Assembly (NCBI RefSeq): GCF_030867145.1
Contig: NC_134419.1
Location: 71,295,403-71,359,402 of the forward strand
Length of the DNA stretch: 64,000 nt
Direction of reading: 5' to 3'
DNA from: Opisthocomus hoazin
Lineage: Eukaryota; Chordata; Aves; Opisthocomiformes; Opisthocomidae
The notes under the pieces are model-generated. The model was not told the origin of the DNA and made no database searches. It saw nothing but the letters and a program-made list of their open reading frames with translations. Both the position numbers and the translations under genes were made by a program. This document shows positions 42,513-54,400 of the stretch, piece by piece. Numbering within the stretch: the stretch's first letter is position 1; each line of letters opens with the position of its first letter.

Positions 42513-44384
42513 TTCATCCAGAGTTCCATTTAAGGCAAAATTACAGGAATTTGTGTTATTAGTTATACTTTACGTATTCACTTACAATCTGTCATAATGT
42601 CATTGACTACATGGGTAGTTTTGGTCAAGTAACAACAGGGAACTAGAGCAGAAGAGTTAAACGAAACGATCCAAAAGTACAGAGGTACTGCTGAATTTCA
42701 GGACTTTCTTCTGTCACCCGCTGCAGTCAGTTCACTAGACCATGCTGCCTCCTGGAGCAGAAGAGATGAATAGAGGGCTGCGCAGACTGAACACTGGTAA
42801 CACTGTGATGTTTTTTACTACCCCTTGAATATCCTCTGAAGTTCAGTAATAAAAATTGCACAGGTGAATGTTTAACTCTTCTGCTGTTCTCGTTATGCTT
42901 GGTATATAATGAACAAGCAGACAGCTCCAAGCACCTGATGCACTCAAAATAATAATGATCACCTTCTGGACGGCTAACACAACATAAAATATTAACAATC
43001 AATATTTGCTGAGCACGCAGACCCTAATGATACAGTGGTTTTAACGAGACTGCATATGCATGAGGTAATTTGCCTTCCTGAAGCAAAGGGTCCCTATCTG
43101 ACATTTGAACAAAGCCCTAATCCCTTGAAGACTTACTTCTTATTCAAGCTACATTCATTCTCACGAGTAACCTCATTAAGACCCATCACACCACATAAGT
43201 ATGCCACAGTAAGTTCAAATGTAAGATTTTAACAGCAGTGGTGTTTAAAATGGTTACTAATAACAATGGTCTGTACTCCTATATACACAAATAGCCTTTG
43301 GTCAGTACTGAATAACTCTACTTAGACACGCTTGTTTTCCAACTAAGTCCATTCCTTAAAACTGAAAAGCAGGTATCAATAAATTAATATCTTAATCTGT
43401 TTTATGAATCTTATTCAGTACTTCCCTCATGTCCTATGGACTCACTCTCTCTCTCCCCAATTAATTACTCTGAGAAAACTAGATGGCATGGGAGGCTGAG
43501 AAAGAATTCGCCCTTCTTCTCCAGGCAGCTCTCCAGCAGAATCAAGCAGGCATCAAACCTCATGTGCTGCGCGGATGAATAGGAAAGAGGGATGATGGGG
43601 GAAGGAAAAGGGAATAGGGCCAGTGGAAATGTTCCCACTCTGTACAGCTCTGTCTTGGGGAGTCATCTGCAGAGATGAAATTGCAAAGTTTTCCTGTTGC
43701 TTCCTCCAATGCAGGTACCCCTTTGAAGACATCAAATCTATTCCATGTTACAAAGCTTTGCTGGGTTCTCCGTACCAGCACTAATGCAGACTTAGCACAG
43801 CACTGAAGCTGATATACTTAGTGTTGTTCCAGAAATGGATTCTTTGGAGACCAATACGGTCCATTTCTTCCTAAAGCAAGAACAATACTAAGCCACGAAG
43901 AATGACGCTGCTCTAACACCATTTATTATTTATATCTAAAATGGGTGTGACGCTGTAGGAATATGGTCCTGACCACAAGATGCTGACAACCTTTCAGCAG
44001 TCACACCATGCCTTCCACCCGCATGAAGCTCAGCTGGCCGTCAGCAGGGCCCCAAGCCAATGAAAGAGCTGGTCCATGCTGGGCAGTGTTTAATCCACGA
44101 AGATGCAGAGAAATAAAGGGACAAACAAATAAGACGTATCCCTACATTCAAGGGTTTGTTAATTTGTAATATGCAATTTTGACGAAGTATTTTTTCAATT
44201 CAGAGATAACCAGGAGTGGTTTTACTTGTCATTATCAAGCAAGTAAATTTCTGTCCTGCTTCAGGGGGAAAAAAAAGAAAGGGATGCTTATAAGTATTTC
44301 TGCTTTGTTACAACAACGTTCAGAAAACCGTTAACTTTCTGCCTCCACTTCTTTAATTGGCATTAACTATAACCAAAAAACCTC

Positions 44385-45348
44385 AAAGCACCGGTCCTCG
44401 GGCCGCCCCTGCCCCAGCTCCTCCGCGGGGGAGCAGGAGCCCGGGACAAGCCCGGACCCGCAGTCCGTGGGGGTCGGTCTGTCCATCTCCAGCCCACAAC
44501 GACCCCGCGCACGGCCGGACCCTCCGCGCCAACGCACCCCAATCCACGTTATTAAACGCGTTATCAAAGCCAGCGTTCGACACGCTCATTTCAAGCCCGC
44601 CGCAGCCGCCCCCCGGAGGCACGGCCACCGGCTGGGCTCCCCGCCACACCCCGCCCGACCAGCGGCCGCACAGGGCGGACACCTCGCCAGCGCCCGCAGG
44701 CGCGCCGGTACCGCCCGGCCGGGATGGGCCGCCGGGCTCCCGCCACCGCTCAATACCCGCCAGAACCCCGCCGCCCCCCGGGAAGGGCGCGGCGGGGTCC
44801 CCACCGAGCCCTGCCGCAGCCCGCTCCGGAGCCCCTCCCGCGGCCGCGCTGCCGAACGGCACCGGGCGGAGGACGGCAGAGTGGGGGGGAGCCCTCTCGC
44901 CCCCCCCCCCCACTCCCAGACCGCCCGCGCAACCTCCGCCCCAGGGCGCTGCGGCACGGCCGGGCGCGCACGGCGACGCGCGCGGCCCCTCACAGACCCA
45001 CCTCTGGCGGACATGGCGCGGCCGGGTGGGCGGCGAGCGGCCGCGGAGGTGCGGCGGCGGCGGCCGGTGCCGGGGGGCGGCGGCGCTGGGCCGGGCCGGG
45101 CCGGGCCGGGCGTGTCCGCGCCGCCGCCGCGCTCCCTCGCTGCCCGCCGCGCCGTGCGGGGCGGCGCCGGGGGCCTCCCCGCCGTGCGCGTGGGCGAGCG
45201 GGAGCCCGCGCGGGTGCGTGGCGCCGCGGAGGGGCGGTGGCGGGTCCCTCCCGGCACCTCGGCGAAGGCGGCAGGCGCCCGCCCGCAGAGCCCCCCCCGG
45301 TCAGCCCGGGCTGACACCGCCGAGAGCTCCCAGGCCAGGCGGAGCCCC
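44385..45348 (-). promoter_or_regulatory. CpG island; probable promoter of a leftward-transcribed gene
   Basis: Almost 1 kb of very GC- and CpG-rich sequence rises abruptly from AT-rich flanks. It has a (GGGCC)n tract (45088-45111), a run of 12 C (44900-44911), many GC boxes and no visible TATA box, as in housekeeping-type vertebrate promoters. Orientation is inferred from three points: the DNA to the left has the base skew of a minus-strand transcript, the next island drives a rightward gene, and human ABLIM1 is divergent from FHIP2A. A possible minus-strand mini-exon starts at ATG 45014 with a GCC-rich context and reaches a G|GTGGGT donor after 13 nt; this is weak evidence. The long open frames across the island are composition artefacts. 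The right edge is cut by a CR1 insertion. Confidence 0.65.
45088..45111 (+). repeat. (GGGCC)n tract, potential G-quadruplex
   Basis: Five GGG runs are each separated by exactly CC within the core of the CpG island. Four or more G3 runs with 2-nt loops meet the usual rule for an intramolecular G-quadruplex on the + strand. The C-rich complement could form an i-motif. If transcription runs leftward, the G-rich strand is the template strand. Such short GC repeats are also prone to length change. Confidence 0.85.
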
Positions 45349-45517
45349 GGAACAGGCTGCCCAGGGAGGCTGTGAAGTCTCCTTCTCTGGAGATGTTCAA
45401 GACCCTCCTGGACAAGGTCCTGTGCAGCCTGCTGTAGGTGACCCTGCTTCGGCAGGGGGGTTGGACCGGATGACCCGCAGAGGTCCCTTCCAGCCCCGAA
45501 CAGTCTGTGGTTCTGTG
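45349..45517 (+). mobile_element. CR1 LINE 3' fragment at the CpG island edge
   Basis: About 170 bp of CR1 3' end: ggaacaggctgcccaggg, then ctccttctctggagatgtt, gtaggtgaccctgcttcgg, and a degenerate terminal repeat (cagtctgtggttctgtg). It carries the last codons of ORF2 to the stop codon and the short 3' UTR. It is 5'-truncated exactly where the CpG island ends, with its 3' tail pointing away from the island. It has more CpG-preserving variants than the other copies (accggatgacccgcag), possibly because it sits in unmethylated DNA. Confidence 0.93.
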
Positions 45518-45755
45518 AAGCAGCAGAGCCCGGTGCTGCCCGTTTGCTGGGTGCCGGCGGGAGCTAAGCACAACAGCGAGCTGGTTTGTCGGGAGTTGCG
45601 GGTCAGAAGGGCACATCGGAACGGTGGAATTGAAATGTCAGAGCGGGCTCTCATCGACTCCAGAACGGGCAGCTATGGACTACGAAACAGCACAACCCGC
45701 GACGTGCAGCGAGGAGCCAGCTGGGTGACAGGAGGGACTGAATCGCGCCCCGCTC
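45518..45755. other. CpG-containing flank between CR1 and LTR
   Basis: This 240-bp segment keeps moderate GC content and scattered CpGs and looks like the shoulder of the CpG island split off by the CR1 insertion. The open frame crossing it in continuity with the island is not credible as a gene because it runs through the CR1. Confidence 0.4.
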
Positions 45756-45819
45756 TGTGATACCCCTAAATGTAAAATTTCCACTTACCAGAGGGATTGT
45801 AATTAAACTAAAGGAGGTC

Positions 45820-45965
45820 CTTGCTGTTTTGAGAAGACAGGAAAGCTCTAAGATAGAGAGGCTTCTAAATAACACGACTTAGACAAACTTGACTTGCTGT
45901 TTTTTGGGGGGAAGGAAAGCTCTAAGATAGACTCCTAAATAATGTTATTTGGACAGCTCGGCCTT
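45820..45965 (+). repeat. Imperfect 73-bp tandem duplication in the LTR U3 part
   Basis: Two copies (45820-45892 and 45893-45965) share cttgctgtttt, the 17-base ggaaagctctaagatag and a ctaaataa block, with small indels and substitutions between. Tandem repeats in U3 are commonly enhancer duplications in retroviral LTRs; the function here is inferred only. Confidence 0.75.
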
Positions 45966-46339
45966 GGGAGGGGAGATGCACCAAGCCGCAGAGATAAAGA
46001 GGCACCAAGAGGGCAACAAGACCAGAGCAAAACAACCTGGAAGGACACGGTGTACTGATCTTAGAACTGAGTTTGGGCAGAAAGAAAGGTCAGCCAGCAG
46101 ACACTGTGATGAGGAGTATAAGCCTTCATCCTGAGACCCCCAAAGACCACCCGAGGATGCTAATAGATATACATGAAAGACATTAACATATGCTAATTAG
46201 TTCTTGGAAAAGTCATGAATATGCTAAGCATTTCTCAGAAATATAATAAATATGTATACTGTGATTGTATTTAACCTGAAATGATGGCGTGTTTGGCGTG
46301 CACGTTTGGAGGAGAGATCCCTCATGTGCCCGGCGCCGC

Positions 46340-46345
46340 AATAAA
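46340..46345 (+). promoter_or_regulatory. AATAAA polyadenylation signal in the LTR
   Basis: A canonical AATAAA sits in the context cgccgcaataaagaatccc, about 95 bp after the TATA-like stretch. This spacing fits the R region of an LTR and is one reason for the LTR call. Confidence 0.5.
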
Positions 46346-46499
46346 GAATCCCTGCTTAATAGCCCTCTGACTACTGAGTCTTCAGCTCTGGCTTTCCACG
46401 GCATCATCTGCCACACACAATACATCTTCATACCAGCGAGAAGCCAACACAATGTTTGCATCAAAAAGAAACCAGCTGCCAAAATCTCCGTATCTAAGA

Positions 46500-46740
46500 G
46501 AGGTGGCAAAGACTGCACCGCCATGCGCCCGCAGAGCGGGAAGGGGTGCTCGTAATCGGCGCGTCATGTGTCCCCGCGGCCGCTGGAACGCGTGGCCTCA
46601 CCAGCGTGCCTGTTCCACCACACCAACCCTCGGGCAGAGCCCTCACGCCATGTGCCCTCCCCACCGTGCCGGCATGTGTGCGTGCGACAGCATGGCGGCG
46701 GCGGCAGCACGGACAGCGCACACAGGCCTTCTCGTCAGGT
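46500..46740. other. Short GC/CpG-rich block between the islands
   Basis: A 240-bp patch with numerous CpGs (cggcgcgtcatg, ccgcggccgctgg, atggcggcggcggc). It contains an ATG at 46692 followed by a GCG-rich run and a CAG|GTGATA that could be a splice donor (GT at 46739), which is superficially like a first exon on the + strand. No further exon is visible and the peptide (MAAAAARTAHTGLLV) is low in information. It could equally be a displaced shoulder of the main island. Confidence 0.35.
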
Positions 46741-47798
46741 GATAAACAGGGAAGACATGAATCGGCACATCGCCTCATATTACGCCTTTTGGTCACATTC
46801 GGCTCTATTTTACCCCAGTGTCTCCCACACTTCAGTTCAATCGTACTCATGACGTCATTCTGTTTTCTCACTCATTGCACATGTTCCTGAATCCTGCAGT
46901 GGGAATGAAATAAATCCCAAGTTCTCCTCCTTCCCAACTCCTATGGCGTTATCCTTAGGTGGTGATCTGACATCCACTTGAAAAACAGTTTCTTTCCTTG
47001 TCTTTTCTGAAATGAGTAAAGTTTTCCACTTGCAAACAACTCAAGTTTTCCTTTGTGTCCAAAAAACAAAAGGTTTTCCTCACTCAGTGTAGTATGAAAG
47101 CATTTTGTATTTTTAATTTAGTAATTTCCTACGCACTTCCTTCAGTGAGTTTCTAACTAGCACTATCAAGGGTTCTCCTGTGTGATACTTAATAGATGGC
47201 TTTAACAAGAAGGTTCAGGAACATGCAGAAATTAGCTTTATAATGAAGAATTTCCTCTCTTTATACTCCTAGGAAGCAGGAAGGGAAAGATATTTGTAAC
47301 GTGGGTTTCTATAGAACACAAACAGTTCGTTCCATTTACTGTGCAAAGTCTCGAAGACAGCGAAGTTCAACAGACATGTTAGAGAATGCTAAGATGGATC
47401 AGATAGAGCACTCATTTATTAAAAAGAGTTTTTCAGCTGGGTTTCTGATGGAATTGAGGCTGAGCTTTATTTTCCTCTCTGTCCATCAAGTCCCCTCCAC
47501 GAATTTTCAGATTTGGATATGCAGAATTGCAATTTACGTTGATTAAGAGGTGTAATTCAGAAACCATTCTACATCCCTACAAGTTCGTAGAAAGGAGAAA
47601 AGCTGCAGTGGGAACTGAAGTCACCAGTGCTGGAGGGCAGGTCCTCATTAGCCGCAAGTCCCTGTCCGTCAGTCTGCACGTGTGCAGCTGCGTCAGCCTC
47701 CGCAGTCGCTGTCTCGGATCCTGCCAATATCTAAGGGATGTGGAAGAGAGCTGAAGAGTGGAAAAGGGAGGGACAGAGAAATGAGACACCATTGTTAC

Positions 47799-47835
47799 CA
47801 TTTTTCAGATGAAGACCTCAGACACTCAGATAGGA
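47799..47835 (+). mobile_element. MIR-like SINE fragment (left half)
   Basis: ccatttttcagatgaagac followed by ctcagacactcagatagg corresponds closely to the MIR stretch 'ccattttacagatgagg...ctgaggcacagagagg'. It breaks off exactly where the fragment at 48300 begins, suggesting one SINE split by an insertion. Confidence 0.5.
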
Positions 47836-48299
47836 GATGTTGAGTCAGAGAAGTTGGAGAAGCCAATCCAAGAGTTCACTGCTGCTTCTGCAAGGGCTGC
47901 TCATGTACCCTCCTATGCGCTCCCTCCTCTCTTACTCCAACCAGCCTGCTCCTGCTCCTCTCACTGCAGCACCATCACCACTGGTGTGACCCTCAAGGAA
48001 CTATTTTAGCTCACTAATTAGCAAAGAATTGCTCACTTTCTTGCACTGGGTTAGCTTCCTGCCAGATAAGGATACAGAAGAACAGAGAAAGAATCCAAAG
48101 GCTCAGATAAACACTGGAGCTGACAGAAGGCGAGTGCAGAACTGCACAGCCAGGAAGGGGTGAGGAGGAACCATTAGAGGGAAAAGAGATGATCCTTTCG
48201 AGTGGCAGCAAGCTGTTGAGCTGTTTGATTGACTGAGCCATTTCCTGACTACTTCAGAACTCCATTAAGGAGCGGTGATTGACATCATTTTGTTGCCCT

Positions 48300-48415
48300 T
48301 GAGGAGCTAAGTATGTTGTCCAAGGTCACAGAGAAAATCTATGTCAGAGCAAAGAATAGAACCTGCATCTTCGAAGAAAAGTATCCTAAATACTGGACTA
48401 TATTCTCTGTGCAGC
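48300..48415 (+). mobile_element. MIR-like SINE fragment (right half)
   Basis: gctaagtatgttgtccaagg and tcacagagaaaatctatgtc followed by agagcaaagaatagaacctg match the 3' part of MIR, around 'taacttgcccaaggtcacacag ... ggattcgaacccagg', to its usual end region. It continues collinearly from the half at 47799-47835 after a gap of about 465 bp. Confidence 0.6.
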
Positions 48416-51400
48416 ATACCTTGCTGTCACTTAGCTACCAGGTGAATACATACAAGGACATTCAGTTTTCCTTCTGTTAAGTAAACTGAGTTTAGACAAA
48501 CAGAAAACTCTTACATGAATGATAATGTCCAGCTAACCTGGAAGTCTGAAATGTGAAAACATTAATTGTTACTGAACTCTTACAGCCAATACATTGCCCC
48601 ACTGATGATCTACACTCAACATGGGTAAGAATCTCTCGCTTTGCTTTTTGGTAGCTTTTGGACCAAGGCTCATCGACACCTAACATCAGACACTGTACCA
48701 TCTTTGTAATACACTGTATATGTGTAACACATCACTGCTAGTGTTGTGCTTTGGCTTTCCAACAACTTGCTGGTACCTGTCCTACAGTCCCTGCCCTTCT
48801 CCCTACCCTCTCCACACCCCCTCAAAAAGAAGAAATAAACTATTGATATCTTTAGCATCAATTCTTGGGAAAATTAGGTTTATAATTTCATTGTTTGTCC
48901 CTCATCACTTTTGAACCAGTTTGTCACATATAAAAGTAGGATAATAGTTTTAAAAATAATTAAGATCCTATGAGTTGTATGTAAATAATTTTTGTTTCAT
49001 GAAAATCAGGGGAAAATTACTTAGCACGGATGAAAAAGCAGGTAGAAGACGGCATTATATCTTTGATGCAGATAACTCATCAGTCAGAACATACCCATCT
49101 TTACACAACACAGTATGTTTCCTCTTGAAAGTAGATCATTGTGACAAAAGTTAGGGTTTTTTTGGAACAAGACAAATTCTTAAAGAAATAGGCTTCAAAG
49201 AACAACTTCTGTGGGCAAGGCAAATGGCATGGACGGCCAGGACTGGCCTGAATAATCTACTTCACTTGTCTCATTGAACTGATAATGGGATGCTGAAGAA
49301 TGATGGAAACTACAGGCTTTTTCTAGAAGTTTTTACTACCTGTTCCACCATAACTCCACTGGCTCCTTTCTTAGGGAAATCAGATCTATAGCAGTCATTC
49401 TAGAAAGGAACAAAATCTTCAGCATTATTAAATCTTATGATTTAATCAGAATTTTAGTAAGCTCATAATAAATAGTACTCTGTGACATGAATGACATGAA
49501 AGCAAGACAGCTCTTTTACCTTCAGTATGAGACTCTTACCAGAATCTGCTACTAGTCAGCAATGGACAGCATATTCATATAAATACATCGCCTTTCACTG
49601 ATTTCAGTGAGCTTCAAGGGCAGCAGCCATTAATTTCTTCTGAGAAAAGTTCCCATTTGCTTCTTTCAAAAGGGAATTGAGCTCCAAATTACTCACAGCA
49701 AATATTAATAGGAATGCTTTACTGAAGTTTTTTCCCCCAAATATCCCACATATACACATATAAAGAGACTTAACCATCAAACAAAAAAAAAAGAAAAAAA
49801 TCAAAAAGTTAGAAAGTTCCCCTGAGTGAGACAAATCCCAGAGTCATCTTCCTTCTTTTTTCATTGCATAGAACCAGTTTTCTTAATCCTCTGCATGTTA
49901 TTCAACACTCCGTGTTGTCTGTGATATGTGCACTCTTATGGCAAAAAATAAAATACTGAACCTCTACTACCCTAAGTCAGTACTGACTACTGGACTCAAG
50001 AACCCAAAAATTTTTACATGGATTGTGTAACATCATGCTATCACATAAATGCTATAGGTTTTATATAACCAAGAAATACTGGCGATCCTGGCAGCTAAGG
50101 AAAAGCCCCTGAATAAGCCCGTTGATATCTAGTCTCTACTGCTCTTGCATCAAAATGGGCAACGTACCTGTGGGAACTTTGGACACAAGGGCCAAAATGA
50201 CAAATTTGTTGCTGAGAGTCAAGTTTGGGAAGATCAGCTAAATGTTGGCCAGCTTTTACTGCTGAAGAACTTCAGCATCTCCCCTATCCGTGTATCCCAA
50301 CAAAGAGCTCAGTCAGACACTTGATCAGGTTTTGCATCAGGTTCTCACAGGCTCACATATGAAGTATGTACCATGAAGAAGAGCTGTGAATCTTCATTCC
50401 TAAGTATTTTTTTTCTTCTAATTTTGTATTCAGCGCACACCTTCAGGAGATATAGAGACAACCTCATAAATTGCTTTTGTTGTTAATTATAAATCAGAGG
50501 TTTTAGATCTGCATCAAGTACGGGCATTATCTCACTGTGTGCCCTACTTTACCCTTTACCCTAAAGAGTTTGTCGTGACCAAACTGAATTAAATCATGGA
50601 ATCAGAGTTGGTTACATGTGCAAGCATTTTTAAACAGAATAACTTTTACATCATGCTATCAACGTAAAACATGACAAGATATTTCCTTGGTCAAAGTTCA
50701 CATTAGCAAAGATGTTTATGAATAACATGGCAGGAACAGCAAAGAATATTCTGAATGAACCAGAGTTAAAATCTCTCAGCAGTCCTATACATGGAGAAAG
50801 TTTTAGGAATCAGAAGCAAAAATTCATCTGTAGTTGCAATTACGAGACAAACTCCAAGAAGCGTATGCATTCTGCTGTGAACAGCCATGCTTATGTAGGG
50901 TAGAAAGTCCAGGACCAAAGAAATTAATTATCTAAATCAATGTGAAAGTACATCAGTGAGTAATTTGACACCTGATCATAAAAGATACTTAGGTTTGTTC
51001 CTGAACTCCTGGAACTCACACATTGCTGAGGCTGTCTTAATTCCTCAAATGCTATTTTCTTCATTCTTATTTTCTATTCTGAACACTGTATTGCAGGGCC
51101 CTCTGGCTGAGAAGTATAGAGGTGGACAGGCCTCCCCTTGGAGCATATCCAGATCAGCCCTTAATTAGCTGGTGGACGCAATTTGATTTGAGAGACACAA
51201 AGTACTGGCTCTTTTTCAGGAACTGAACGCCTTGTTCCTCGTCAGACTAAATCAAGATAGCAACCCCCAGCCCAATACCTGGCACTGATACGTTTCTCAG
51301 CTAAGGCACTTGCCGGCATGTAGACACATCCTCTTAGATAAAATCTCCTTGAAATTGTGATGGCTGTCCCACAAGGACTCGGGACACACTTGGGAAAAAA

Positions 51401-54400
51401 CATCAGCCAGCCAGCCAAAGGCACAGTCTTACAGTCATGTCAACAGTGACTTGAATCTTGAATCATTCCTGAAGAGATTCAGAAAAAAAGAAAAACACTT
51501 TTCCTCTCCTGCTAGTCTTGTCCAGTACATTCAAATACACGTATCTGGGATATTTTTAGTCTTGCCTATTGACATCTACCAATAAACTTGTCTGTTGTAC
51601 ATGTGATACATTTAAAGCTCAGGTCTAGCTGAGTTTGCTCATGCTTTTTTTTTCTTTCACTATGTTTTTAAACCAAAAAACACCAGAAGGTTTAGTTAAG
51701 TCAAGTGATTTTTTTTTTTTTGTTCCACTTTTGAATCTGAGTTTAGGCCTGGTGCTAATTCTCTGTAACATTCAGTTGTTTATTCCACAGCAAGTCGTGC
51801 TGATAGACAGGGATGCTAGCAGATGGCTGAATCCTCCAGTTGGGCACGTTGCTGGAGTCAAGCACGCAGCCAGGCTGCCCTCTGCGGGCTATGATCTAGC
51901 CCTAGGATTCACTGTTTTGCAACAGCTCATGGAAAATGATTAATGCTAGTACAACATTTCTGTATCTTAACACAGAATTTTGATGTATGCTGTACATGTA
52001 ATGCCAAATGTAACAACTGGTTTTCTGCTGCCTGGTTGTTACTGCCAGAGAGGGAGAAGGAAATGCAGACTGTGCATGTCTGATGCAGCAGCCAAGCACC
52101 CCAGGTACAAATAACAGCTCGATATGACACCACCTGGGAATTCCCAGGAGACCCAGAGACTGGGCATAACAGCTGATAAACATAAAACCAGATAAACTAA
52201 ACGGACGGAAATACTTCACTTGGCATATTGAGCTGCCAGGCAGGAATCAAGGACAGCACATTACAGCACCACTCCGAATCTGATCAGGAGCAGGTTCCAT
52301 CATATTAGGCATATTACAAACACAAGTCTGCTTACTTCAGCATTTCACAACATAAGGACTGAATGTCAAACTCGTCCAAAGCAGCCTGAGGCAAAGCAAC
52401 TGGGATGAGCAACAGACACATTTCTGGATGACCCCGGGTCTACTACAGACTTAATTTTCTTTGCTTGTTGTCAGTAGTGCCTCCAGCTCAGTTGCTTAAA
52501 GGCTTCAACCAAGTGCAGACACTCGTCCCTACAGGGCTGATAACTCAGAAGGAATTACAATGGATCAAGTCGTACATACTTTTCCTGGAAATGCAGTTCG
52601 GCTCAGAGTACAGCTTCTGAGCCTGAAATTCTAACTGCAAGTGTTCAGATGGCTCCCTCTGCCCTCACCTACAGGTAAAATAGTGCAATGGTGATGTATG
52701 TGGTCAATCTCACTTGTTTGGGAACCCCAAAAGAATTAGTTGTCAAGAAAGGCCAGTCTTTGAATACAAGATCCCTCCTAAATTCATTGGGGTTTAGTTG
52801 TTTCAAAGAAGCAAGTATCGTGTGGGCTGTGATAGCCACAGGGGTAAGACAATGTCTTCATAAACTCAAACTGGTCCTGTAGCTTCAGATAACATAATTT
52901 GAGAATCAAGTGGGACAGGCGAACTGCTAAGATGATAGGTTGTCATGTGCAGCAACCAAAGCCTTTACAAGCCAAGTAACATGCAGCAGTTAACCACAGA
53001 GGTAACACTACTAGTTTCTATACTAACTCCTTCTACACAGGACTCCTAAGGTTATTTTTTTCCCAAGAAAATAGCTATGGGGACTTCTCTCTGAACCTCG
53101 CTGCCTTGTGTCGTACGGATGAAACCAGGCCATCTGTGCCCTCTGCTGTTGAGAGCAGGTTCCTACCAAGAAGCCATGAGCAGAACTAAAACACGTTACT
53201 GGCCACCTTCCTGCTGTAATAAAATATTGAGGAACATCACTGGATTTCTGTCATGTAACTCTATGGATAGTGAACACTGGAGAGCATTGTGACACTAGTG
53301 TTTGGGCCTTTCTAGATAATTGTGCTATCATTATTTTAAAATAATCATGAAGCCACTACTGAGTACCTTGCATCATAAATATTTAAGACACTTGTGTCAA
53401 AATTAAGACATTTCACAATGCCAAAATTCAATATCAGACACCAAGAAAGATTTCAGTTGTGCTTCAGGACAAAGCTATCTGAACTGAAACTCCTACAAAA
53501 ATGTATTTCTAATTGTGGACTAATGCGGAAGAGAGATCTGCTGAAAGTTTCTATACTTACACAGTAGTAGCGTGCCTGAACTATTTTGCATTAACTCATA
53601 TTGACTATCAAGATCAGCTTTTGCTTATGATTAAACAGATTATCTGAATATATTTGAGGGATGAACAGATTAGATCCCTAAATCCAAAGATGTAAGTAAC
53701 AATGAAACCTTATCCTGCATTAGAAAACTAACGATGCAGTCAGAGCTGATCTGAAATTACTCAGAAATCTCTTAGTAGGGCCAAGGCTAAGCACCTAAAT
53801 TCTCCCCAGAAATACATGCAGATTCTGGCTGCTAGACTTCCCTCTCCCCAAGTATACAAACAAATGATTGAGGGAACCAATTTATAGCAGCTGGACAGTT
53901 CAATTATTTTTTTCCATTATTTTTGGACAAAATCCAGTTTTATGTCTATTTATACCACATTCAGAATCTTTCCATTCTTACAGTTGCAATATAGCATAAG
54001 CCCAGAAGTTTATCCTTAATCTCTTTGCTTCAGCTTCCACTACCACAAGAACAAGTAAACTTGTGGTCCTACTAACCTACAGGCTTCAGGGATATTGGCT
54101 AAGCTCTAACTGATCATATTTGAGAGTACTTTATCTGGTTTCAATCATTTATTATATGCTAACACTTGCAGATACTGTATGACAGAACATTGATGTATTT
54201 AGAGGAAAGCTTGCATTATAACCCTTAGAGTGGAATAGAAAAATGTGAGGAAAACATGATGTGTTTGGAAAATGAATGTCTCATTTCACGGACAACGTGT
54301 ATTTCTGACCTTGCGGTCTCCTTTACAACCCATTATATAAGCTCAAGCAGGGTAGTACAGACAGTGTAACTGAGGTACGAACATAAGGAATAGCCTACTG

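Larger units (their letters stand above)
20373..44384. other. Exon-poor stretch; candidate long 5' intron of a minus-strand gene
   Basis: No coding exon could be supported over 24 kb. The stretch contains a GC-rich block (22610-23140), a 19-bp tandem duplication (31372-31409), two MIR-like SINE remnants (41155-41215 and 42440-42512) and simple A/T runs. The + strand stays A/C-rich in many places, for example 17 C against 9 G in 29941-30000 and 22 C against 5 G in 30001-30060. Such asymmetry is known for introns transcribed from the opposite strand. With the CpG island immediately to its right, the simplest reading is intron 1 of a gene starting in that island and running leftwards. ABLIM1 is the syntenic candidate, but no ABLIM1 exon was seen. 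Confidence 0.4.
45756..46384 (+). mobile_element. Probable solo LTR of an endogenous retrovirus
   Basis: The segment has the order expected of an LTR. A U3-like part holds an imperfect 73-bp tandem repeat (45820-45965). An AT-rich TATA-like stretch follows (aataaatatgtata, about 46245), then an R/U5-like part with AATAAA at 46340-46345 about 40 bp before the proposed end. The proposed ends are TG (45756) and CA (46384), flanked by a 4-bp GCTC on both sides as a possible target-site duplication. Such a short match can be chance. No gag, pol or env coding sequence, primer-binding site or polypurine tract is seen next to it, so it is best read as a solo LTR left by recombination. I cannot name the family. 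Confidence 0.55.

Noticed and set aside
44357..45760. 467-codon + strand open frame across the CpG island
   Set aside because: Stop codons are rare in such GC-rich DNA; the product is Pro/Arg/Ala/Gly-rich, other frames and the opposite strand are also open, and the frame runs through a CR1 fragment.
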